The position numbers and the translations under genes are program-made. The notes beneath the pieces were generated by a model. It was not told the origin of the DNA. It saw only the letters and a list, made by a program, of their open reading frames with translations, and did not search any database. 6,282 nt of DNA from Actinomycetota bacterium. Lineage in GTDB: Bacteria; Actinomycetota; Thermoleophilia; Solirubrobacterales; Solirubrobacteraceae. Positions 1-5,019 of this stretch are shown here, in pieces (the first letter of the stretch is position 1; every line of letters starts with the position of its first letter). The stretch spans positions 1 through 6,282 of the forward strand of contig SYBY01000261.1 of the NCBI GenBank assembly GCA_005788585.1, given 5' to 3'.

Positions 1-364
1 CAGCAACGTGTCGGGGACGCTGCGCGACGACGTCACCGCGATGGACGCGCTGCGCAGCGTGCTGCCCGCGGGGACGCTGAGCGGGGCGCCGAAGGTCCGC
101 GCGATGCAGATCATCGACGAGCTGGAACCCGTCAAGCGCGGTGGCTACGGCGGGGCGATCGGGTACCTGTCCTACACGGGCGACCTCGACACGTGCATCC
201 ACATCCGCACCGTGGTGGTCAAGGACGGCGTCGCGTACATCCAGGCGGGCGGCGGCACCGTGGCGGACGCCAAGCCCGCGTACGAGTTCGTCGAGTCCGA
301 GAACAAGTCGCGGGCGGTGCGCCGCGCGATCGAGCTGGCGATGGCCCAGCCGGAGTGGCCATGA
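1..364 (+). CDS. trpE: Anthranilate synthase component I, C-terminal part (partial)
   Basis: This is the last 120 codons of the large anthranilate synthase subunit, which with TrpG turns chorismate and glutamine-derived ammonia into anthranilate, the first committed step of tryptophan synthesis. The reading frame is open from base 2 and ends with TGA at 362-364; the N-terminal three quarters lie upstream of the window. Signatures of the chorismate-utilising fold are visible: [14 protein letters not shown] (bases about 65-106), [22 protein letters not shown], and QAGGGTVAD followed by the ESENKSRA helix. The stop overlaps the trpG start as ATGA (361-364), which implies translational coupling. 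PabB (aminodeoxychorismate synthase) has the same fold and cannot be excluded from this fragment alone, but linkage to trpG, trpD and trpC favours TrpE. Confidence 0.95.
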   Translation, partial: SNVSGTLRDDVTAMDALRSVLPAGTLSGAPKVRAMQIIDELEPVKRGGYGGAIGYLSYTGDLDTCIHIRTVVVKDGVAYIQAGGGTVADAKPAYEFVESENKSRAVRRAIELAMAQPEWP

Positions 365-927
365 CCAGCGTCCTCGTCGTCGACAACTACGACTCCTTCA
401 CCTCCCCCCTCGTCCAGGACCTCGGCGAGCTGGGGGCGGACATCGAGGTCGTGCGCAACGACCAGGCCACGACGGACGAGCTGCTCGCGCGGCGGCCCGA
501 CCGCGTCGTGGTCTCGCCCGGGCCGTGCACGCCCAACGAGGCGGGCATCAGCCTGGAGGTCGTCCGCCGGTTTCCCGAGGAGGGCATCCCGCTGCTCGGG
601 GTCTGCCTGGGCCACCAGTCGCTGGCGCAGGCGTTCGGCGGCAGTGTGGTCCGGCATGAGCCGATCCACGGCAAGACGACCGAGATCACGCACGACGGGC
701 GCACGATCTACACGGGACTGCCGGAGAAGATCACGGTCGGGCGGTACCACTCGCTCGTGGTCGACGAGGCCGCGCTGCCTGAGGATTTCGAGGTGACGTC
801 GCGCGGCGGCGGGGTCGTGATGGGCATCAGACACCGCAGTCTTCCCGCAGAAGGCGTGCAGTTTCACCCCGAATCCGTGCTGACGGACGACGGGCGTGCG
901 ATGCTGCGCACCTTCCTCGCAGACTGA
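361..927 (+). CDS. trpG: Anthranilate synthase component II, glutamine amidotransferase
   Basis: A 188-residue class I glutamine amidotransferase that hydrolyses glutamine and channels ammonia to TrpE in the cytoplasm. The length is usual for a free-standing TrpG/PabA. Visible are the N-terminal DNYDSFT motif (8-14), the oxyanion region SPGPCTP (52-58), the nucleophile elbow GVCLGHQ with Cys82, the HGK loop (103-105), RYHSL (128-132), and the FHPES motif supplying His169 and Glu171 of the triad. All catalytic residues are intact. The start is ATG 361, inside the ATGA overlap with trpE and 5 nt after GGAG (352-355). After DNYDSFT the usual aromatic-Asn pair (YN or WN) is Ser15-Pro16 here. It may also serve as PabA for folate synthesis, as single amidotransferases do in many bacteria; the context supports Trp as the main role. 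Confidence 0.96.
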   Translation: MTSVLVVDNYDSFTSPLVQDLGELGADIEVVRNDQATTDELLARRPDRVVVSPGPCTPNEAGISLEVVRRFPEEGIPLLGVCLGHQSLAQAFGGSVVRHEPIHGKTTEITHDGRTIYTGLPEKITVGRYHSLVVDEAALPEDFEVTSRGGGVVMGIRHRSLPAEGVQFHPESVLTDDGRAMLRTFLAD

Positions 928-930
928 TTG

Positions 931-1980
931 ATGCCTGACCCGATTCTCACCACGGCCATCGATGCCGTCGCCTCCGGCCAGGACCTCACCGCCGACCAGG
1001 CGACGGAGGTGCTGGACATCGTCATGCGCGGCGATGCGTCGGAGATCCAGATCAGCGCGTTCCTCATCGGCCTGCGGACGAAGGGCGAGACCGAGGAGGA
1101 GATCGAGGGTCTCGCGCGGAGCATGCGGGGCCTGGCGACCGCGGTGCGGACCTCGCGCGAGGACCTGGTCGACACAGCCGGGACCGGGGGCGGGCGCCAG
1201 ACCTTCAACGTGTCGACCACCGCGGCGATCATCGCGGCGGGCGCGGGCTGCGCGGTCGCCAAGCACGGCAACCGCAGTGCGACGGGCCGGTCCGGCTCCG
1301 CGGACGTGCTCGAGGCGCTGGGCGTGCGGATAGACCTCGACGCCGAGCACGTGGGGCGCTGCATCGACGAGATCGGCTTCGGCTTCATGTTCGCGCCGGC
1401 CCATCACGCCGCCATGCGGCACGTCGTGCCGGTGCGCAAGGAACTCGCCGTGCGCACGATCTTCAACTTCCTGGGGCCTTTGACGAACCCGGCGGGAGCG
1501 CGGCGCCAGCTCATCGGCGTGAGCGACCCCGCGTTCGTCGATCGCATCGCACGTGCGTTGGCGCGATTGGGGGTCGATCGGGCCCTCGTCGTATCCTCGG
1601 CCGACGAACTGGACGAGATGAGCGTCGCCGCACCCACCACCGTCGTCGAAGTCGACGGCACCGAGCTGCACCGGAGCACCGTCGTCCCCGAGGACTTCGG
1701 GCTGCTGCGCCATCCCGATCACGACGCCACCGCGGGCGGCGGGCCGCAGGAGAACGCGGCCATCGCCCGGGCGATCTTCGCGGGCGATGCCGCGCACGGG
1801 CCGGGCACGCCCACGCACGACCTGGCGGCGCTGAACGCCGGTGCCGCCATCTACGCCGCGGGCGGCGCGCGGACGCTGCGCGAGGGCGTCGAGCAGGCCG
1901 TGGCCGCCATCGCCGACGGCCGCGCCGCCGCGACCCTCGATCGCCTCGTCGCGACGACCCAGGAGCTGGCCCACGCATGA
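931..1980 (+). CDS. trpD: Anthranilate phosphoribosyltransferase
   Basis: A 349-residue enzyme that transfers phosphoribose from PRPP to anthranilate, the second step of the pathway. The length and motif order are those of TrpD: an N-terminal helical domain (1-75), the glycine-rich PRPP loop AGTGGGRQTFNVST (83-96), KHGNR (111-115), SGSADVLEALG (121-131), RTIFNFLGPLTNP (175-187), and the acidic metal site DELDE (225-229). The loop is usually GTGGD; here the Asp is Gly88. Translation probably starts at ATG 931, 3 nt after the trpG stop; a TTG at 928 abuts the stop and would add one residue. No clear Shine-Dalgarno precedes either, so initiation probably depends on ribosomes finishing trpG. The stop overlaps trpC by 4 nt. 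The nearest alternative, a thymidine/pyrimidine phosphorylase of the same fold, is excluded by the KHGNR and GPLTNP context. Confidence 0.96.
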   Translation: MPDPILTTAIDAVASGQDLTADQATEVLDIVMRGDASEIQISAFLIGLRTKGETEEEIEGLARSMRGLATAVRTSREDLVDTAGTGGGRQTFNVSTTAAIIAAGAGCAVAKHGNRSATGRSGSADVLEALGVRIDLDAEHVGRCIDEIGFGFMFAPAHHAAMRHVVPVRKELAVRTIFNFLGPLTNPAGARRQLIGVSDPAFVDRIARALARLGVDRALVVSSADELDEMSVAAPTTVVEVDGTELHRSTVVPEDFGLLRHPDHDATAGGGPQENAAIARAIFAGDAAHGPGTPTHDLAALNAGAAIYAAGGARTLREGVEQAVAAIADGRAAATLDRLVATTQELAHA

Positions 1981-2777
1981 GTTCCGTGCTCGATCGCATC
2001 GTCGAGACCACCCGCGAGGACGTCAAGCGCCGGCGCAAGCAGACCCCGGCCGCGGAGCTCGAGGCGATGCTCGCGTCACGCGAGGACCGGCCGTTCAGCG
2101 AAGCGCTGTCGCGCCCGGGCGTGTCGCTCATCGCCGAGCACAAACGCCGGTCGCCCTCGGCGGGCCCGATCCGCGAGGGGGGCGAGATCGACGCGATCGT
2201 CCAGGCCTACGAGGCCGGCGGCGCCGCGGCGCTGTCGATCCTCACCGAGGAGCGGAACTTCGGCGGCTCGCTGGCCGACCTGCGCTCCGCCCGCGCGGCG
2301 TGCGGACTGCCGATCCTGCGCAAGGACTTCATCGTCGACCCATACCAGGTGATCGAGTCCGCCGCCGCGGGCGCCGACGCGATCCTGCTCATCGTCGCCG
2401 CGCTGGAGCCGAAGTGGCTGGAGCGGCTCTACACCGAGGCGCGCGCCGTCGACCTCGACATCCTCGTGGAGGTGCACGACGAGGAGGAACTCGAGTGCGC
2501 CCTGGAGGTCGTCGACGCCGACGTCATCGGCATCAACAACCGCAACCTCGGCGACTTCACCGTGGACATCCAGCGGACCTTCGAGCTGCTCTCGGACATC
2601 CCGGCCGGCAAGACCGTCGTCGCGGAGTCGGGCTTCCACACGCGCCAGCAGATCGAAGAGCTCGAACGCGTCGGCATCGACGCCGTGCTCATCGGCGAGG
2701 CGCTGATGCGCAGTGAAGATCTCGAGGCCGCGACGCGCGTCCTCACCGGCATGGACGCCGACGAGCCAGAGCTGTAG
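1977..2777 (+). CDS. trpC: Indole-3-glycerol phosphate synthase
   Basis: A 266-residue TIM-barrel enzyme that closes the indole ring of CdRP to give indole-3-glycerol phosphate with loss of CO2 and water. It is the monofunctional form, with no TrpF domain fused. Residues matching the known active site are IAEHKRRSPS (52-61, with Glu54 and Lys56), LRKDFI (114-119, Lys116 the likely general acid), Glu165 in LVEVH, the NNRNL motif (187-191, Asn188), and AESGF (216-220) at the phosphate-binding end. The start ATG 1977 overlaps the trpD stop (ATGA), with AGGAG at 1961-1965 giving an 11-nt spacer. It is the last recognisable trp gene here: no trpB or trpA follows, and an HtrA-type gene begins 19 bp after the TAG stop. 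Confidence 0.97.
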   Translation: MSSVLDRIVETTREDVKRRRKQTPAAELEAMLASREDRPFSEALSRPGVSLIAEHKRRSPSAGPIREGGEIDAIVQAYEAGGAAALSILTEERNFGGSLADLRSARAACGLPILRKDFIVDPYQVIESAAAGADAILLIVAALEPKWLERLYTEARAVDLDILVEVHDEEELECALEVVDADVIGINNRNLGDFTVDIQRTFELLSDIPAGKTVVAESGFHTRQQIEELERVGIDAVLIGEALMRSEDLEAATRVLTGMDADEPEL

Positions 2778-2796
2778 CGGGAGCCGCCCTGCCATC

Positions 2797-3993
2797 ATGC
2801 GCGACGTGCCTAGGTCCCCGTTCGTCGCCGCACTTCTGGGAGGGCTCGTCGTCGCCGCCGCGCTGATCGGCTACGACCAGGTCCGCGATCCGGACACCCG
2901 CACCGTGGTCGAGCAGGCGCCGCTGCGGTCCGGGGCGCCCGCGACCACGTCGAGCACCGCGGACGGCCGGTCGACCGCGGGCCTCACGCCCCGGCAGATC
3001 TACGAGCGCGACGCGCCGGGCGTCGTCCTCATCCGCGCGCAGGTCGTCCAGCGCACCGACTCCCCGTTCGATCTGTTCGGTCCCCAGCAGCAGGACGAGT
3101 CGACCGGCACCGGGTTCGTCATCGACGACGACGGGACGATCCTCACGAACGCCCACGTGGTCGAGGGCGCGGTGAGCGTGTCGGTGCAGTTCGAGGACGA
3201 CCGGCTCGTCGACGGCCGCGTGATCGGCAAGGACCTGTCGACGGACCTCGCGCTCGTGCGCGTGGAGCCCGACAAGGTCAAGCTCTCGCCGCTGCGGCTG
3301 GGGGTCAGCAAGGACGTGAAGGTCGGCGACCCGACGGTCGCGATCGGCAACCCGTTCGGCCTGGAGCGCACGCTCACCACGGGCGTGGTCAGCGCGCTGC
3401 AGCGTCAGATCAAGGGGCTCGACGACTTCACGATCGACAACGTCATCCAGACCGACGCGCCGATCAACCCGGGCAACGCCGGTGGGCCGCTCATCGACGC
3501 GGCGGGCCGGGTCATCGGCGTGAACTCCCAGATTCAGACGGCGCAGGGCGGGACGGGCAGCGTGGGGATCGGCTTCGCGGTGCCGATCGACACCGCGAAG
3601 GAGGTCATCCCGCAGCTGAAGTCCAAGGGTCGCGTGGACCGCGCGTGGATCGGCCTGACGACGGTGACGGTGACCCCGTCGATCGCGAAGCTCGGCCTGG
3701 ACGTCGAGCGCGGCGCGCTGATCCAGACCGTCGAGCCGGGCAGCCCGGCCGAGCGCGCGCGGATGCGCGGCGGGGACGTACAGGCCCAGGTCGGCCAGGA
3801 CCCGGTGCTGCTCGGCGGCGACGTGATCGTCGACATCGGCGGCAAGCCGGTGCGTTCGACCGAGGACGTGGCGACGGCGGTGAGCACGCGCAAGCCGGGG
3901 GAGGACGTGTCCGTCACGGTGGTGCGGGACGGCCTGCGGGTGAAGGTGCGCGTGAAGCTCAGCCAGCGCCCCAGCGTGGTGACGCAGGGCTAG
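2797..3993 (+). CDS. HtrA/DegP-type S1C protein with PDZ domain, predicted catalytically inactive (Ser to Ala)
   Basis: A 398-residue envelope protein of the HtrA family, which normally degrades or chaperones misfolded secreted proteins. Layout: a short basic N-terminus, one hydrophobic segment (about 9-26) acting as a membrane anchor or uncleaved signal, a Ser/Thr/Ala-rich linker (30-62), the trypsin-fold domain (about 66-275) and one PDZ domain (about 282-388). The triad His is in TNAHVV (His120) and the Asp in LSTDLALV (Asp150), but the nucleophile motif GNSGGP reads GNAGGP, with Ala228 encoded by GCC at 3478-3480. The surrounding NPGN and GGPLID residues are normal. It is therefore probably a pseudoprotease or holdase unless that base is a sequencing error. 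The start ATG 2797 directly precedes the hydrophobic segment; GGGAG (2779-2783) lies 13 nt upstream, a rather long spacer. Extending upstream would add an unrelated stretch inside trpC. The 19-bp gap suggests read-through from the trp genes. Confidence 0.93.
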   Translation: MRDVPRSPFVAALLGGLVVAAALIGYDQVRDPDTRTVVEQAPLRSGAPATTSSTADGRSTAGLTPRQIYERDAPGVVLIRAQVVQRTDSPFDLFGPQQQDESTGTGFVIDDDGTILTNAHVVEGAVSVSVQFEDDRLVDGRVIGKDLSTDLALVRVEPDKVKLSPLRLGVSKDVKVGDPTVAIGNPFGLERTLTTGVVSALQRQIKGLDDFTIDNVIQTDAPINPGNAGGPLIDAAGRVIGVNSQIQTAQGGTGSVGIGFAVPIDTAKEVIPQLKSKGRVDRAWIGLTTVTVTPSIAKLGLDVERGALIQTVEPGSPAERARMRGGDVQAQVGQDPVLLGGDVIVDIGGKPVRSTEDVATAVSTRKPGEDVSVTVVRDGLRVKVRVKLSQRPSVVTQG

Positions 3994-3996
3994 CTG

Positions 3997-4072
3997 CCCC
4001 CCACCGGCGCCGAACGGCAGATCGACGTCGCTATAGCCACGTGGATCTGCCGCTCACCGCGGGGTGGGGGGC
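3997..4072. repeat. Palindromic inverted repeat, copy 1 (upstream of the DUF559 gene)
   Basis: The conserved core (4005-4056) is the reverse complement of 4962-5013 with a single mismatch in 52 (4038 against 4980). It is also self-complementary about a centre between 4033 and 4034 (CTATAG). The inner stem pairs 4015-4033 with 4034-4052, with mismatches at 4029/4038 and 4024/4043; short further pairing (4012-4013 with 4054-4055, 4007-4009 with 4058-4060) continues outward. An outer stem then adds 9 perfect pairs, CCCCCCACC (3997-4005) with GGTGGGGGG (4063-4071). The whole can fold into a hairpin or cruciform of about 76 nt. It starts three bases after the htrA stop codon and fills most of the 110-bp gap before the next gene. 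No T-run follows, so it is not a textbook intrinsic terminator, though it could weaken read-through. Confidence 0.9.
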
Positions 4073-4094
4073 GAGTTTTCGCTGGCTGCCACCT

Positions 4095-4100
4095 AGAAGG
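4095..4100 (+). promoter_or_regulatory. Ribosome binding site that fixes the DUF559 gene start
   Basis: AGAAGG, continuing as GG, sits 3 nt before ATG 4104. The spacing is short but it is the only Shine-Dalgarno-like sequence near the 5' end. It supports 4104 over any upstream start, although the frame remains open back into htrA. No convincing -35/-10 pair is visible in 4057-4094. That stretch holds a G-rich run (4061-4071) that pairs with the C-run before the repeat, so the leader may be structured. Confidence 0.5.
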
Positions 4101-4103
4101 GGC

Positions 4104-4964
4104 ATGGACTTCGATGCGCTGCTGGCTCAGCAAGAAGGTGTCTTCTCCGTTTGGCAGCTGCGCCGCGCCGGGTGGAGCGAGGCCAAGGCGCGGCACGCCG
4201 TGCGCGGTCTGCGCGAGATTCACCACGGCGTGCGGGTCACGGGCCACGCGCCGCTGACCGAGCGCCAGCGGTGCTGGGCGGCCGTGCTCACCGAGCCCGG
4301 GACGCTGCTCAGCCACGCGAGCCTCGCTCGGCTCCTGCGGTTCGATGACTGGCGGGCGGACCACGAGACGGTTATGCGGCGCGGTGATGGCGGCATTCAG
4401 CGGCACCCCGGGCTCGTCGTCTACCGGTCGGCCCGCCTGGCGCCCGTGGACGTTCGTGACGTCGCGGGCCTGCCGTGCGTCAGTCCGGCCCGCGCGCTGC
4501 TCGACCTCATGCCGCAGCGGCCCGAGCTCAACGCGGCCCGGCTGGTGCGCAGCGCCCTGCGCGAGGGCGTCGTCAACGCGACGGACCTTCGGGTGATGCT
4601 GGCGCTGCACGCCGGCAGGCGCGGGGTCGCACGGCTGCGGCGATACACGAGCGAGTACGCCCACCTGCCGATGCACCGCACGAAGAGCGACGCCGAGGCA
4701 CTGGGGCTGGCGGTGCTCGACGGCGCGGGGGTCGAGATTCCGCTCGTGAACGTCAAAGTCGCCGGTGAGGAAGCGGACTACGTGTGGCGCGCGGCGCGGT
4801 GGATCGTGGAACTCGACAGCCGGAAGTGGCATCACCCCGTCGAGGACGCTCGCAAGACGGCGGTGTGGGAACGGGCCGCGTGGACGGTGCGACGGATTCC
4901 CACGAACGATGTCTACCGCCACCCACACCGACTGCTTGCCGCGGTCCCGCCGCATCTGCGCTGA
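4104..4964 (+). CDS. AbiEi-type winged-helix / DUF559 (Vsr-like nuclease fold) protein
   Basis: A 286-residue protein of a family common in high-GC actinomycetes and often named 'type IV toxin-antitoxin AbiEi family antitoxin domain-containing' or 'DUF559'. Residues 1-45 (QEGVFSVWQLRRAGWS through IHHGVRV) form the AbiEi-like winged-helix head. Residues 51-80 (LTERQRCWAA, then LLSHASLARLLRF) are the typical linker. The tail from about 190 matches DUF559, related to very short patch repair and other PD-(D/E)XK nucleases: Glu198, Asp225 (AADY-like strand), then VELDSRKWHH with Glu236, Asp238 and His243, and a final helix-strand WERAAWTVRRI. The usual ELDG is ELDS. The acidic residues are present, so nuclease activity is possible but unproven. 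No AbiEii-type nucleotidyltransferase toxin is adjacent, so it is an orphan. It lies between inverted palindromes, and its last codons form part of the second one. I infer a DNA-binding and possibly DNA-cutting role. Confidence 0.85.
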   Translation: MDFDALLAQQEGVFSVWQLRRAGWSEAKARHAVRGLREIHHGVRVTGHAPLTERQRCWAAVLTEPGTLLSHASLARLLRFDDWRADHETVMRRGDGGIQRHPGLVVYRSARLAPVDVRDVAGLPCVSPARALLDLMPQRPELNAARLVRSALREGVVNATDLRVMLALHAGRRGVARLRRYTSEYAHLPMHRTKSDAEALGLAVLDGAGVEIPLVNVKVAGEEADYVWRAARWIVELDSRKWHHPVEDARKTAVWERAAWTVRRIPTNDVYRHPHRLLAAVPPHLR

Positions 4965-5011
4965 GCGGCAGATCCACGTCGCTATAGCGACGTCGATCTG
5001 CCGTTCGGCGC
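4958..5011. terminator. Possible bidirectional terminator hairpin between convergent genes
   Basis: The strong 27-bp stem sits exactly between the ends of a plus-strand and a minus-strand gene and occupies nearly all of the 55-bp gap. That is the position expected for a shared terminator. No run of T follows on either strand, so it would act as a hairpin-only or Rho-assisted stop. Inferred from structure and position only. Confidence 0.4.
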
Positions 5012-5019
5012 CGTGGGGG
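4958..5019. repeat. Palindromic inverted repeat, copy 2 (downstream of the DUF559 gene)
   Basis: The conserved core (4962-5013) matches copy 1 in inverted orientation at 51 of 52 positions. It is self-complementary about a centre between 4984 and 4985: 4958-4984 pairs with 4985-5011, giving 27-bp arms with one C-C mismatch (4975/4994) and two G-T wobbles (4965/5004, 4962/5007). It folds better than copy 1. Its left arm includes the final codons and the TGA stop (4962-4964) of the DUF559 gene. Its right side ends just before the TAG stop of the minus-strand recQ gene (5020-5022). The G-run at 5015-5019 corresponds to the C-run that begins copy 1. Confidence 0.92.

Larger units (their letters stand above)
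3997..5019. mobile_element. Possible palindrome-bounded gene cassette carrying the AbiEi/DUF559 gene
   Basis: A single gene lies between two near-identical long repeats in opposite orientation. The homology between the repeats continues on the outer sides: C-rich sequence ending CCACC and then GGCGCC next to htrA is mirrored by GGCGCCG then TGGGGG next to recQ, with one gap. Matching outer ends are what terminal inverted repeats look like. Without this segment, htrA and recQ would be simple convergent neighbours. Against a classical transposon: no transposase is encoded, there is no convincing target duplication (only GCTA at 3989-3992 and 5019-5022, which coincides with both neighbours' stop codons), and each end is itself palindromic, unlike normal insertion sequence ends. 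The repeats are observed; mobility is inference. Confidence 0.35.

Noticed and set aside
928..930. TTG as the trpD start
   Set aside because: An ATG follows directly at 931 and neither start has a Shine-Dalgarno sequence; the ATG is the simpler choice and the protein differs by one residue.
172..1974. A 600-codon open frame on the minus strand across trpE, trpG and trpD
   Set aside because: It is a by-product of high G+C codon bias opposite three well-conserved genes; the translation is Arg/Gly/Asp-rich with no recognisable domain.
3645..4103. Upstream extension of the DUF559 reading frame into htrA
   Set aside because: The extra residues are low-complexity Arg/Gly/Asp-rich out-of-frame htrA sequence plus the palindrome; the family's N-terminus and the AGAAGG site place the start at 4104.
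4005..5013. CRISPR-like array
   Set aside because: There are only two copies, they are in inverted orientation and they are separated by a coding gene; no regular spacers.
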